Of a stretch of 64,000 nt of DNA, positions 51,697-60,227 are shown one piece after another; the stretch's first letter is position 1; every line of letters starts with the position of its first letter. This DNA is from Emergencia timonensis. Its GTDB lineage: Bacteria; Bacillota; Clostridia; Peptostreptococcales; Anaerovoracaceae. The notes below the pieces were generated by a model. It had not been told where the DNA came from. It did not search any database and saw nothing but the letters and a program-made list of their open reading frames with translations. Position numbers and translations under genes: made by a program. The stretch covers positions 310,001 through 374,000 of the forward strand of contig NZ_FLKM01000009.1 in assembly GCF_900086585.1 (NCBI RefSeq), read 5' to 3'.

Positions 51697-52572
51697 TCAA
51701 AGACCTTCCTGCTGAAATATGTAGCTGATCCAGTCGGACGTTTTTCTTCTAGTATCAAAGGCCTTGTAGCCTTTGTGACTGTAAATGTAGTCGATTTTCC
51801 AGCCGCCTTCCTCACAAGATTTACTGCGCAGCAGCTCCTTCAGTTCCTGTGTGCGGGAATCTGTCCACAAATCGGCCTCCCCCGCAATGTAAACCAGATC
51901 CACAGCAGAGAGCATGTAGGCCTGAGGATACATGATGTCGGTGATGTGGGCACTGATTGGCGCACCGTTTGACAGACGCTGATACATGTGGTGCCGAAGC
52001 ATGTACTCTGTGCCCTTAGAGATCATCTCTTCCACAATCCTGTCAGAGTGATCGGTGGAGGCAGCATAGGTGAGCAAAGCGCGCACGGTTTTGCCGATAC
52101 CGATATAACAAGGCGTAGCTTTCATGCAGCCGCCGTGCTTGCAGATTCCGTCGTACTTCCATCCTGTCTGTTGATTGCGATCAAAGACCTGGTATTCCTT
52201 AATCCAGCCCAGGGCGTTCTGCACGTCTTGCGAATCTGCTTTCCCCAGACGTGTGAATGCCTCCAGCAGCATAGCGTTATAGCAGGGTACGATGTAGTTC
52301 ACGTCGCCCGTATAGGAAAAGCCTTCTTGCAGGGCAAGATGATCAGAAACAAAAGCAAGAACTTTCTGTGTATAGGGCAGCCTTTGCGCATAGGGAATCT
52401 CAGAAAGTGCCATGAGACGGAAAAGGCAGAAGAACCTATCCTCCTGGTAATCCTTAGTCAGCTTTTCAACGAGTTTTGATTCGGTCAGCAGTGTCTGTAT
52501 TTCTGCATCTGAAAGGCTGTCACCGCGGTCGAACTTGATTCTTAAAAGCAAGGCACTGTCCATGTCTAACAC
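51697..52572 (-). CDS. Protein with alpha/alpha-toroid (prenyltransferase/terpene-cyclase-like) fold, function unknown
   Basis: The 291-residue product is mostly paired helices with motifs such as VPCYNAMLLEAFTRLG, NALGWIKEYQ, TPCYIGIGKTVRALLTYA, and GGWKIDYIYSHKGYKAFDTRRKTSDWISY near the end. They resemble repeats in toroid-fold proteins annotated as prenyltransferase-like or squalene-cyclase-like. The DxDD or zinc-site signatures of true cyclases and prenyltransferases are not visible. A conserved-looking Cys/His group (ICKHGGCMKATPCY, about 145-158) might bind metal. It lies alone between the IS element and a LysR gene. Confidence 0.65.
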   Translation of the reverse strand: MLDMDSALLLRIKFDRGDSLSDAEIQTLLTESKLVEKLTKDYQEDRFFCLFRLMALSEIPYAQRLPYTQKVLAFVSDHLALQEGFSYTGDVNYIVPCYNAMLLEAFTRLGKADSQDVQNALGWIKEYQVFDRNQQTGWKYDGICKHGGCMKATPCYIGIGKTVRALLTYAASTDHSDRIVEEMISKGTEYMLRHHMYQRLSNGAPISAHITDIMYPQAYMLSAVDLVYIAGEADLWTDSRTQELKELLRSKSCEEGGWKIDYIYSHKGYKAFDTRRKTSDWISYIFQQEGL

Positions 52573-52631
52573 CTCTATTCTTTCATATTTCTATCATCAT
52601 AACACAAAGGGGGCAGCCGCCGCAATACACC

Positions 52632-52661
52632 AAAAGGCCTCATCGTCAGATGAGGCCTTTT
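52632..52661 (-). terminator. Terminator of the LysR gene (minus strand)
   Basis: AAAAGGCCTCATC/GATGAGGCCTTTT, 13-bp perfect stem with GTCA loop. The 165 bases between it and the LysR stop hold no gene. Confidence 0.85.
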
Positions 52662-52826
52662 AGCTGCGATATTTTATTTAATTAAGAAAGAACGTTCAAA
52701 AGAAATTATCTCGTAACCCTGTATCCTTTTGACACTCTTAGTATAGCAATCTTTTGTGATAAATATGCGAAGAACATTTAACGTTTTTGTGGCGCTTTTG
52801 TTAAGGGAAAGTGGCAATACCAGTCT

Positions 52827-53702
52827 TTATGTCGTTTCTTTTACTTTCTGCAAAAAAGCCTGTGCCGCTTTGGAAAAAACCTGGTATTTTTTCCAGATCA
52901 ATGACATACCTACTTGAGATTCTGGCACCAAGGGTCTGAAGCACAACTGGCTGTTGCCGGTGGTATTGATCAGCTGGTCAAAGCACAGGGCGTAACCCAT
53001 GCCTTCTTCTACCATTAGTGAACCATTATATAAGAGATTATAAGTGGCGACTACGTTAATAGACCTGCCGCCGTTTTTTAATGATTCCTGGAAGTCCGGG
53101 CTCTGATAAATCTGTCTGGAAAGAATCATGGGCTGACCGTATAAGTCTTCTTCTGTAACAGCTTCTTTCTCTGCCAGAGGCGAATCCTTGCGCATGAGAA
53201 TACCCCAGATGTGCTGAAAAGGTACGGGACGAGATTCAAATTGAGCAGAATCGACGTCGCCGTGAAGGAGCGCGAAGTCTATAAGCCCCTTACTAAGATG
53301 TTCCATCACTGCAGTACGGTCACCGCTGATGACGTGAAGCCGAATGAGAGGATATTGGCTTTGCAGCGTCCGGGCAATCTGCACTAGAAAGCGCACCGGC
53401 CTTGCTTCCGCTGCACCGATGGTAATGTCGCCGGCGATGGTGTCCTCTGACTGCGCGATTTCGCTTTCTGTTTTTCGCATCAGTTCTGTAATTTCTTCTG
53501 CCCGCTTGCGGAGAAGCATGCCTTCTTCTGTCAAAGTAATCTTGCGGTTCCCTCTGATAAAGAGCTGCTTTCCAAGCTCTTCTTCTAAATCTTTGAGCTG
53601 CCTGGAAAGGGTGGGCTGAGAGAGATGCAGGACTTCCGCTGCGCCGGAAATACTCTGCTCCCTTGCTACTGCTAAAAAATATTGTAGTACTCGAAACTCC
53701 AT
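52827..53702 (-). CDS. LysR-family transcriptional regulator
   Basis: The 291-residue product has the LysR N-terminus (LQYFLAVAREQSISGAAEVLHLSQPTLSRQLKDLEEELGKQLFIR) and a co-inducer domain. It is divergent from the redox cluster that starts at 53952, with 250 bp between them, and is its most likely regulator. LysR proteins are found beside aldo/keto reductase-flavodoxin clusters in many Firmicutes. Confidence 0.92.
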   Translation of the reverse strand: MEFRVLQYFLAVAREQSISGAAEVLHLSQPTLSRQLKDLEEELGKQLFIRGNRKITLTEEGMLLRKRAEEITELMRKTESEIAQSEDTIAGDITIGAAEARPVRFLVQIARTLQSQYPLIRLHVISGDRTAVMEHLSKGLIDFALLHGDVDSAQFESRPVPFQHIWGILMRKDSPLAEKEAVTEEDLYGQPMILSRQIYQSPDFQESLKNGGRSINVVATYNLLYNGSLMVEEGMGYALCFDQLINTTGNSQLCFRPLVPESQVGMSLIWKKYQVFSKAAQAFLQKVKETT

Positions 53703-53882
53703 CTGATGAATCTCCTTTCAAAATTTGTTTGTGAAGTGAACGTCTGAATAGCGTTTCGTCAATTTTCGATTAACGAATCTATTGCCACGGGTCCATCGCA
53801 GTCATTTTTTTCATGCGTTTTCTGTGAGTATAGCATAGTTAAATATGCCTGTAAAGCATGGAAGGGTATTTAATATGAGTAT

Positions 53883-53911
53883 TTGCTAAGTGGAAAGTCT
53901 GATGCTAAAAT
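53883..53911 (+). promoter_or_regulatory. Promoter for the redox cluster
   Basis: TTGCTA, 17-bp spacer, TAAAAT, about 40 bp before the lipoprotein start. The rest of 53703-53882 shows no gene. Confidence 0.6.
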
Positions 53912-53951
53912 GAAACTACTAACATGAGGATATAAGAGGAGGACAAAACTC

Positions 53952-54437
53952 ATGAAAAAAATAATATCCCTTCTCCTGTGTGGCACGTTGCTGCTTTTGC
54001 TTTTCTCCTGCAGCGGCAATTCCAAACAGGATTCTGATGATACCAGTGCAAATCAGACTTGGCAATCAGAAGAAACCGTCACTGATGCGCTACAGATTCG
54101 AGTAGAGGGAACAGCAGGAGAGAACATCGTATTTCAGCTCAATGACAGTACTGCCGCAAAGGCACTGTATGAACAGCTGCCCCTTTCAATTCAGGTAGAA
54201 AATTACAGCAATAATGAAAAAATTTTCTACTCGCCAAACGAACTGGATACCAGTGATGCACCCCTTGCTGAAGGTCCCGCCGGAGTCCTGGCATATTATG
54301 CCCCTTGGGGTAATGTGGTGCTTTTTTATGGGAAATGCGGGGGCGCAAGCGGCCTGTATGCACTTGGAGAAGCGGTGTCGGGGGCCGATCAGATTGAGAC
54401 GTTATCTGGTGAGATACAGGTAAGCCGCGTAAAATAA
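53952..54437 (+). CDS. Cyclophilin-like-domain lipoprotein
   Basis: The 161-residue product has a lipoprotein signal (hydrophobic LLLCGTLLLLLFS with Cys20 in LFSCSG), then a short Ser/Asp-rich linker and a domain matching the cyclophilin-like fold of DUF369/AF2212 proteins (LQIRVEGTAGENIVFQLNDSTAAKALYEQLP, GDILLY-like GNVVLFYG). It should sit on the outer face of the membrane. In related clusters it goes with flavodoxins and reductases; its function is unknown. Confidence 0.82.
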   Translation: MKKIISLLLCGTLLLLLFSCSGNSKQDSDDTSANQTWQSEETVTDALQIRVEGTAGENIVFQLNDSTAAKALYEQLPLSIQVENYSNNEKIFYSPNELDTSDAPLAEGPAGVLAYYAPWGNVVLFYGKCGGASGLYALGEAVSGADQIETLSGEIQVSRVK

Positions 54438-54462
54438 ACTTTTAAAAATTTGCAAATAACCC

Positions 54463-54493
54463 TTGACTTGGAGTCCACTTCAAGTGATAAGGT
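54463..54493 (+). promoter_or_regulatory. MerR-type promoter with 19-bp spacer
   Basis: TTGACT (54463-54468), 19-bp spacer, TAAGGT (54488-54493). The spacer contains a dyad close to CTTGGAGT/ACTTCAAG, as in NmlR/AdhR-class MerR promoters that answer to aldehydes and electrophiles. No merR gene is present in the window. Confidence 0.65.
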
Positions 54494-54516
54494 CTATGCA
54501 TGAAAGGAAGATAATC

Positions 54517-55194
54517 ATGAAAAAAATACTATTCAGCATATTGATTGCTGCGATGGCTATTGGATTTGCAGGCTGCGTCCAGCAGGCGGAGCCTTCGGGA
54601 AACGATAACCAACAGGAGCAGACACAGAAACAAAGCCCAAAGAAAGATGGGAAGGTTCTCATCGCCTACTTCTCCAGGGTCGGCAATTTTCAGGAGGAGG
54701 ATAACGTAGATGCCGTAGCCTCAGCCAGTGTCCAGGTCGTAGACGGTCAGCACGAGGGAAACACCAAGATCATTGCCGATATGATCGAGGAAGAGACAGG
54801 CGGCGATTTGTTCTTTATCGAGATGGAAGACAAATATCAGACTGACGACTATGATGGATTTGTCGATTCTGCACAGAGTGAAGGCAGCCAAGGCGTCCGG
54901 CCAACATTAGCTTCTCACGTGGAAGACATGGAAAGCTATGACACCATCTATCTGGGATTTCCAAACTGGTGGTTTGATATGCCGATGGCGGTGTACAGCT
55001 TTCTGGAGGAATACGATTTATCCGGCAAAACCATCGTCCCTTTCTGCACCAGCGGCGGCAGCGGCTTTTCGGATACGCTCGCGGCTATCAAAGAGGCGCA
55101 GCCGCAGGCCAATGTGACAGAGGGCCTGCATATCTATCAGGACGATGTGCCTTCCGCTGGCGATGAAGTGAGGGAATGGCTGAACCGCTTATGA
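54517..55194 (+). CDS. Flavodoxin-domain lipoprotein
   Basis: The ATG at 54517 follows GAAAGGAAGATAATC, giving 225 residues. A lipoprotein signal (IAAMAIGFAGC) and polar linker precede a long-type flavodoxin domain (VLIAYFSRVGNF, IADMIEEETGGDLFFIE, YDTIYLGFPNWWFDMPMAVYSFLE, TIVPFCTSGGSGF). It is expected to be anchored outside the cell membrane and to carry FMN. Its own MerR-type promoter lies just upstream. Partners may be the membrane protein encoded next. Confidence 0.9.
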   Translation: MKKILFSILIAAMAIGFAGCVQQAEPSGNDNQQEQTQKQSPKKDGKVLIAYFSRVGNFQEEDNVDAVASASVQVVDGQHEGNTKIIADMIEEETGGDLFFIEMEDKYQTDDYDGFVDSAQSEGSQGVRPTLASHVEDMESYDTIYLGFPNWWFDMPMAVYSFLEEYDLSGKTIVPFCTSGGSGFSDTLAAIKEAQPQANVTEGLHIYQDDVPSAGDEVREWLNRL

Positions 55195-55227
55195 TTTTGG
55201 GCATCCAGCGGAAAGGAGATCAGATAG

Positions 55228-55914
55228 ATGAATAAGAAAAGAATCAAAGTATGTATTGACCTGTCCATGGTTGCTTTATTTCTGGCCTTGATGGCATTTC
55301 ACATTACGGGAAACCGTGTCCATGAGTGGCTGGGTGTCGCACTCTTTGCGCTTTTCGCAGTGCATAACGGGCTGAACCTCAGGTGGTACAAAAATTTGTT
55401 CAAGGGAAAGTACAAGTCGGTGCGGATTTTTTACACCGTTATCAATCTTTTGCTGCTCCTGGCCATGTCCGGCATGATGGTAAGCGGAATCCTGCTGTCA
55501 ACGGAGGTCTTTGCCTTCCTGGATCTGCCCGCGTCGATGTTTGCGAGGAAACTCCATATGTTTTCTACTGCTTGGGGATATGCACTGATGGCGGTACATC
55601 TGGGATATCACTTCGGCATGTCAGCTAGCCGCATCCAAGATAAAATCAGCCGCGTTTCCGTCGGCATGGGGCTTGCCATCGTTTCGGCACTCGGCATCTT
55701 TGCCGCTGATTCGCAGCAGCTGTGGCAGAAAATGTTTCTGCGCATCGAGTATGTGTTCTTTGATTTTAACAGGCCGCAGGTGTTCTTGATCTTTGATTAC
55801 ATCGCTGTCATGGTGCTCTTTGCCAGTATCGGTTATATCGGCAATCGTTTTTTGAAGAAAAGGAGAAAAGATGAAATACAGAAATTTAGGGAAAACGGAC
55901 TTACAAGTCAGTGA
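55228..55914 (+). CDS. DUF4405-like membrane protein (cytochrome b-type four-helix bundle)
   Basis: The 228-residue protein has five or six membrane helices with paired histidines (AFHITGNRVHEW, FAVHNGLN, KLHMFSTAWGYALMAVHLGYHFG), like DUF4405/ferric reductase-type haem b proteins. It may pass electrons across the membrane to the exported flavodoxin. Its last 44 bases overlap the first aldo/keto reductase gene. Confidence 0.78.
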   Translation: MNKKRIKVCIDLSMVALFLALMAFHITGNRVHEWLGVALFALFAVHNGLNLRWYKNLFKGKYKSVRIFYTVINLLLLLAMSGMMVSGILLSTEVFAFLDLPASMFARKLHMFSTAWGYALMAVHLGYHFGMSASRIQDKISRVSVGMGLAIVSALGIFAADSQQLWQKMFLRIEYVFFDFNRPQVFLIFDYIAVMVLFASIGYIGNRFLKKRRKDEIQKFRENGLTSQ

Positions 55915-57019
55915 GATCAGTTTGGGCTGCGAAGGTTTTGTCGACCACGACGGCACTTTGACGCCGCTGCTTTTAGATAAGGCGGAAGACCTTCAGATCA
56001 ACTATCTGGATTTCTATACGCCAGATCCCAACCTGCGAAACCGCCTGGGGAAAGCGCTGGCGGGCCGCAGGGATAAGTTCATTCTGCAGGCACACCTGTG
56101 CACCACATGGAAAACCGATCAGTATCAGCGGACGAGAAAGATTGAAGAGGTAAAAGCCAGTTTCGAAGATCTGCTGGCGCGCCTTGAAACTGACTACATA
56201 GACGTGGGCATGATTCACTATGTGGATTCCATGGAGGACTGGCAGGAAGTCTCTCAAGGTTCGGTAATGGAATACGCCAAAGAACTTAAAGCAGCGGGAA
56301 AGATCAGACATATCGGTATGAGCAGTCATAATCCTTTGGTATCAAAGGCCGCTGTAGAAAGTGGATTGATCGAGGTGCTCATGTTCAGCATCAACCCGTG
56401 CTATGACCTGCAGCCAGCTAGCGAAGACTGCAACGACTTGTGGGATGACAAAAATTATCAGTCACAGCATATCAATATCGACCAGGACAGAGAAAGTCTG
56501 TATGAGCTGTGTGAGCAAAAGGGCGTCGGCATTACGGTGATGAAAGCCTTTGGCGGCGGAGATCTGCTGGATGCTTCCATGTCCCCTGCAGGCGTTGCCC
56601 TGACAGTAAATCAGTGCATTCACTACGCATTGACCAGGCCAGCTGTGGCTACCGTCCTTTCAGGCGCACACACTTTGAAAGAACTGGAGATCAGCGCAGC
56701 CTATGAGACTGCGGCGGAAAAGGAAAAGGATTATGCAGCAGCCTTTGCACTGATGCCGAACATCAGCTGGGAAGGACATTGTATGTATTGCGGTCATTGT
56801 GCGCCGTGCACAGTGGGCATCGATGTGGCTTCTGTGACCAAATTTCTAAATTTGACAAAGGCACAGGGCATGGTCCCAGAAACGGTAAGGGAGCACTACA
56901 GCACTCTGGAACACAGTGCGTCAGAATGCGCAGGCTGCGGAGCCTGTGAGAAGCGGTGTCCCTTCGGTGTCAAAATTATTGATAATATGAAAGAGGCAGT
57001 GACAGTCTTTGGAAAATAG
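55871..57019 (+). CDS. Aldo/keto reductase with C-terminal 4Fe-4S domain, active-site variant
   Basis: The 382-residue protein has an AKR barrel (1 to about 280) and a ferredoxin-like tail with CMYCGHCAPC (about 302) and CAGCGACEKRCP (about 357). The AKR histidine is in VGMIHYVDS. The usual FDTA-x-x-YG motif is replaced by LDFYTPDPN, and the lysine position reads ILQAH instead of ATK-like, so the classical tetrad is incomplete. It overlaps the upstream gene by 44 bases; AAAGGAG lies before its ATG. A second, intact AKR follows. Confidence 0.88.
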   Translation: MKYRNLGKTDLQVSEISLGCEGFVDHDGTLTPLLLDKAEDLQINYLDFYTPDPNLRNRLGKALAGRRDKFILQAHLCTTWKTDQYQRTRKIEEVKASFEDLLARLETDYIDVGMIHYVDSMEDWQEVSQGSVMEYAKELKAAGKIRHIGMSSHNPLVSKAAVESGLIEVLMFSINPCYDLQPASEDCNDLWDDKNYQSQHINIDQDRESLYELCEQKGVGITVMKAFGGGDLLDASMSPAGVALTVNQCIHYALTRPAVATVLSGAHTLKELEISAAYETAAEKEKDYAAAFALMPNISWEGHCMYCGHCAPCTVGIDVASVTKFLNLTKAQGMVPETVREHYSTLEHSASECAGCGACEKRCPFGVKIIDNMKEAVTVFGK

Positions 57020-57028
57020 GAGGTACTT

Positions 57029-57511
57029 ATGAAACGAAATAGCTTGGTGGTGTATTACACCCACTCCGCAAACACGCGGAAAATCGCAGAAATAATCTGC
57101 GAAAAGACGAAAGGGACGCTCTTTGAAATTTTGCCGGCAGAGGCTTATCCCGCAGATTATGATGCGGTGGTCAAACAGGCAAAGAAAGAAATTGGGGCGG
57201 GTTATCGTCCTGATCTGGCGACAGATATCGACGTTACGCCCTATGACGTGATTTATGTTGGAACGCCTAACTGGTGGAGTACGATTGCGCCGCCAGTGGC
57301 GACTTTCCTGGAAGGCCATGACTTTGCAGGAAAAACTGTCGTGCCGTTCTGCACTCATGGAGGAGGCGGAATGGCGCACATCCAGCGAGATATGGAGAAA
57401 CTGGCTGGCGGAGCGAAGATTCTCGCTGGCCTTGATCTTTGCGGAAACGGCGGAAGCCGTGCAGAGGAGGCAGTAGAAGGCTGGCTTAAGGAGGTAGAAA
57501 ATGATTTATAA
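57029..57511 (+). CDS. Flavodoxin-like protein
   Basis: The 160-residue cytoplasmic flavodoxin has an FMN loop YTHSANTRKIAE (about 11-22), YVGTPNWWSTIAPPVATFLE near 75-94 and TVVPFCTHGGGGMAH near 101-115. The WW-containing loop is like that of the exported flavodoxin at 54517 and of NAD(P)H-dependent quinone/flavin-linked members. It starts 9 bases after one AKR gene and overlaps the next by 11 bases, so it likely serves them as an electron carrier. Confidence 0.9.
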   Translation: MKRNSLVVYYTHSANTRKIAEIICEKTKGTLFEILPAEAYPADYDAVVKQAKKEIGAGYRPDLATDIDVTPYDVIYVGTPNWWSTIAPPVATFLEGHDFAGKTVVPFCTHGGGGMAHIQRDMEKLAGGAKILAGLDLCGNGGSRAEEAVEGWLKEVENDL

Positions 57512-58640
57512 AGAATTTCAGGAGATAGAGCTATCGGCGTTAGGTTTTGGAGCCATGCGTCTGCCGACGACAGCGGGGGAGCCGAATGGACCGATAGACG
57601 AGAAGCAGACTGCTGAGATGGTCGCCTATGCCATAGAACACGGTATCAACTACTTTGACACGGCTTACGGTTATCACGACGGCCAGTCAGAAGTGGTCAT
57701 GGGCAACGTCCTAAGTCAGTATCCAAGAGAAAGCTATTATCTGGCCGACAAGTTCCCAGGCTATGATCTTTCCAATATGGATAAGGTAGAGGCAATCTTT
57801 GAAGAGCAGCTGGCAAAGTGCGGTGTGGATTATTTTGACTTTTACCTGCTCCATAATATCTATGAGAAAAACGTCGATCCTTATATGGACGAAAAATACG
57901 GCATCATGGATTATCTTCTCGCACAAAAGAAGGCGAGAGGAATCCGTCACCTGGGTTTTTCTGCTCACGGTCGCTACGATACCATGGAGAAGTTCCTGAA
58001 GGTCTACGGCAAGGAGATGGAGTTCTGCCAAATCCAGCTCAACTATCTGGATTGGAAGCTGCAGGATGCAAAGGCAAAGGTGGAACTGCTGGAACAGTAC
58101 CGCATCCCGGTGTGGGTCATGGAGCCTCTCCGCGGCGGCGCTCTTGCAAAGCTCTCTGATGAGAATACAGCAAAGCTTGCCGCTCTGCGTCCAGAGGAAA
58201 GCGTACCGGCCTGGGCCTTCCGTTTCCTCCAGTCCGTGACCAGCGTCAAAATGGTGCTTTCCGGCATGTCCAATTTGGAACAGATGAAGGAGAACATCAA
58301 GACCTTTGAAGCGAAAAAACCCCTTACAGAGCAGGAGATGACGGCTTTGACGGAAGTGGCTGACAGCATGCTGGATATTCTGCCATGCACCGCCTGCCGC
58401 TACTGTACGGCGCACTGTCCGCAGCAGCTGGATATTCCGGTTTTACTGTCACTGTACAATGAGACCCGCTTTGCCAACGGCTTGATTACCCATATGGCCG
58501 TAGACGCGCTGCCAGAAGAAAGGCGGCCAAATGCATGTATCGGCTGCAAAAGCTGTGAGGCGGTATGTCCGCAGCAGCTGGCCATCGCAGACGCAATGGG
58601 TGATTTCGTAGAGAAACTGAACCAGCCGGCAGGGCTGTAA
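57501..58640 (+). CDS. Aldo/keto reductase with C-terminal 4Fe-4S domain
   Basis: The 379-residue protein has an intact AKR tetrad: Asp and Tyr in NYFDTAYGYHDG (about 51-62), Lys in YLADKFPG (about 82) and His in FYLLHNIYE (about 116). Its C-terminal ferredoxin domain has CTACRYCTAHCP (about 296) and CIGCKSCEAVCP (about 347). Such enzymes probably reduce carbonyls with electrons from Fe-S or flavodoxin as well as NAD(P)H. It overlaps the flavodoxin gene by 11 bases. Confidence 0.92.
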   Translation: MIYKEFQEIELSALGFGAMRLPTTAGEPNGPIDEKQTAEMVAYAIEHGINYFDTAYGYHDGQSEVVMGNVLSQYPRESYYLADKFPGYDLSNMDKVEAIFEEQLAKCGVDYFDFYLLHNIYEKNVDPYMDEKYGIMDYLLAQKKARGIRHLGFSAHGRYDTMEKFLKVYGKEMEFCQIQLNYLDWKLQDAKAKVELLEQYRIPVWVMEPLRGGALAKLSDENTAKLAALRPEESVPAWAFRFLQSVTSVKMVLSGMSNLEQMKENIKTFEAKKPLTEQEMTALTEVADSMLDILPCTACRYCTAHCPQQLDIPVLLSLYNETRFANGLITHMAVDALPEERRPNACIGCKSCEAVCPQQLAIADAMGDFVEKLNQPAGL

Positions 58641-58676
58641 AACCTCAGGCGCAAGTCTGATTTTAGGAGAGCATAA

Positions 58677-59240
58677 ATGGAATTAAATCATTTTTTGGAT
58701 TATGTAAATAGTGGGAATAGAATTACATCGCCCTCTGAGGAGCTGGCGTATTGCAGCTATTTGTCACAGGAGGCATTGAAAATCACAGCGCAGATAAACA
58801 GCGGATATCATGGACCGAATGAGCTGCGGCAGTTATTTGCTCAGCTTTGCGGTCAGCCAGTCAATGAGACATTAAGGTTGATCCCTCCCTTTTATACCGA
58901 CTGTGGTAAAAACATTCATCTGGGAGAGAATGTTTTCCTCAACGCAGGCTGTACGTTTCAGGATCAAGGGGGAATCACCATTGGAGACAGAGTTTTAATT
59001 GGTCACCATGGAACGATTGTTACACTGAATCACGATTTTGATCCGGATAAAAGACAGGATCTGCACCCTTCGCCGGTATTCATCGGTAATGATGTCTGGC
59101 TTGGATCTAATGTCACCATACTTCCAGGCGTGACCATTGGAGATGGCGCGATTATAGCCGCTGGCGCAGTTGTAAATAGAAATATTCCAGCAAGAACCAT
59201 TGCTGCAGGCGTACCAGCCAAGGTCATAAAGGAGATATAA
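58677..59240 (+). CDS. Hexapeptide-repeat O-acetyltransferase (maltose/galactoside type)
   Basis: The 187-residue product has the LbH beta-helix with hexapeptide repeats ([51 protein letters not shown]) and the catalytic His in [12 protein letters not shown] (about 121). The C-terminal [14 protein letters not shown] is typical. It transfers acetyl from acetyl-CoA to a sugar or related hydroxyl. It may be the last gene of the redox operon (gap 36 bases). Confidence 0.9.
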   Translation: MELNHFLDYVNSGNRITSPSEELAYCSYLSQEALKITAQINSGYHGPNELRQLFAQLCGQPVNETLRLIPPFYTDCGKNIHLGENVFLNAGCTFQDQGGITIGDRVLIGHHGTIVTLNHDFDPDKRQDLHPSPVFIGNDVWLGSNVTILPGVTIGDGAIIAAGAVVNRNIPARTIAAGVPAKVIKEI

Positions 59241-59328
59241 TAGAAATCCAGAAGAGCTTTGCCCCGCTTTAAATGGCAGAGGAACTGTGGTAAAATGGAG
59301 TCAAAACAAAATGGAAAGGCGGCTATAT

Positions 59329-60129
59329 ATGAAACTTACCATGCTCGGAACCGGAAATGCCATGGTCACAGAATGCTATAACACCTGTTTCGTTCTAAGC
59401 GAAGGACAGCGTCACTTTTTGGTAGACGGCGGCGGAGGCAATACGATTCTGCGACAGCTGGCGAGGGCGGACATAGATTGGAAGGACATCAAAGATATTT
59501 TCATCACCCATAAACATATCGATCATCTGATGGGGATCATCTGGCTGCTGCGCTTTATTTGCCAGAATATGAACGGAAATAAGTATCCAGGAGAAGTGAA
59601 CCTCTACGCCCATGACGAACTGATTGGGCTGATTGATCAGATGGCCCACATGCTGCTGCCAGAAAAGCAGACTAGGTTTATCGGTCAAAGGGTCCATCTG
59701 ATTCCCGTATCTGACGGGGAAACACACAACATTCTGGGGTGTAAGACTGTATTCTTTGATATTCGCTCGACCAAAGCAAAGCAGTACGGTTTCACCATGT
59801 ATTACGATGATGTTGAAAAATTAACCTGTTGTGGAGACGAACCGTATAACCCTTATAACCGTCAATATGCGGAAAATAGCACTTGGCTGCTCCACGAAGC
59901 CTTCTGCCTTTCCAGCCAGTCGGAAATCTTTCATCCATACGAAAAACACCATTCTACAGTCAAAGATGCCTGTCAGCTGGCAGAGAAATTGCAGGTGAAG
60001 AACTTGATTCTTTACCATACGGAAGACCAGAACATTTTGAAACGAAAGGAGCTGTACAGCAAAGAGGGGGCGGCCTATTTCGGCGGCGCGTTATATGTGC
60101 CGGACGATTTGCAAGTGATACAGCTGTAG
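59329..60129 (+). CDS. MBL-fold (RNase Z-like) metallohydrolase
   Basis: The ATG at 59329 follows AAAGGCGG; an ATG at 59311 is possible but lacks a site. The 266-residue protein has the metal motif THKHIDHLMG (about 60-69) and later His/Asp ligands (LLHEAFC, HSTVKDACQLAEKL, LILYHTED), in an order close to RNase Z and phosphodiesterase-type MBL proteins. The substrate is unknown. A bidirectional terminator follows. Confidence 0.85.
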   Translation: MKLTMLGTGNAMVTECYNTCFVLSEGQRHFLVDGGGGNTILRQLARADIDWKDIKDIFITHKHIDHLMGIIWLLRFICQNMNGNKYPGEVNLYAHDELIGLIDQMAHMLLPEKQTRFIGQRVHLIPVSDGETHNILGCKTVFFDIRSTKAKQYGFTMYYDDVEKLTCCGDEPYNPYNRQYAENSTWLLHEAFCLSSQSEIFHPYEKHHSTVKDACQLAEKLQVKNLILYHTEDQNILKRKELYSKEGAAYFGGALYVPDDLQVIQL

Positions 60130-60162
60130 TTATGACTGATAAACGCTTCCTTCAAAGGAAGA

Positions 60163-60205
60163 AAAACGGCGCAAGGGAGGTTAAAAAAACTTTGCGCCGT
60201 TTTGT
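60163..60205. terminator. Bidirectional terminator between MBL and M29 genes
   Basis: AAAACGGCGCAA pairs with TTGCGCCGTTTT (12 bp); T runs on either strand serve both convergent genes. Confidence 0.85.
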
Positions 60206-60227
60206 CTTACAGAAACAAATGCAAACC

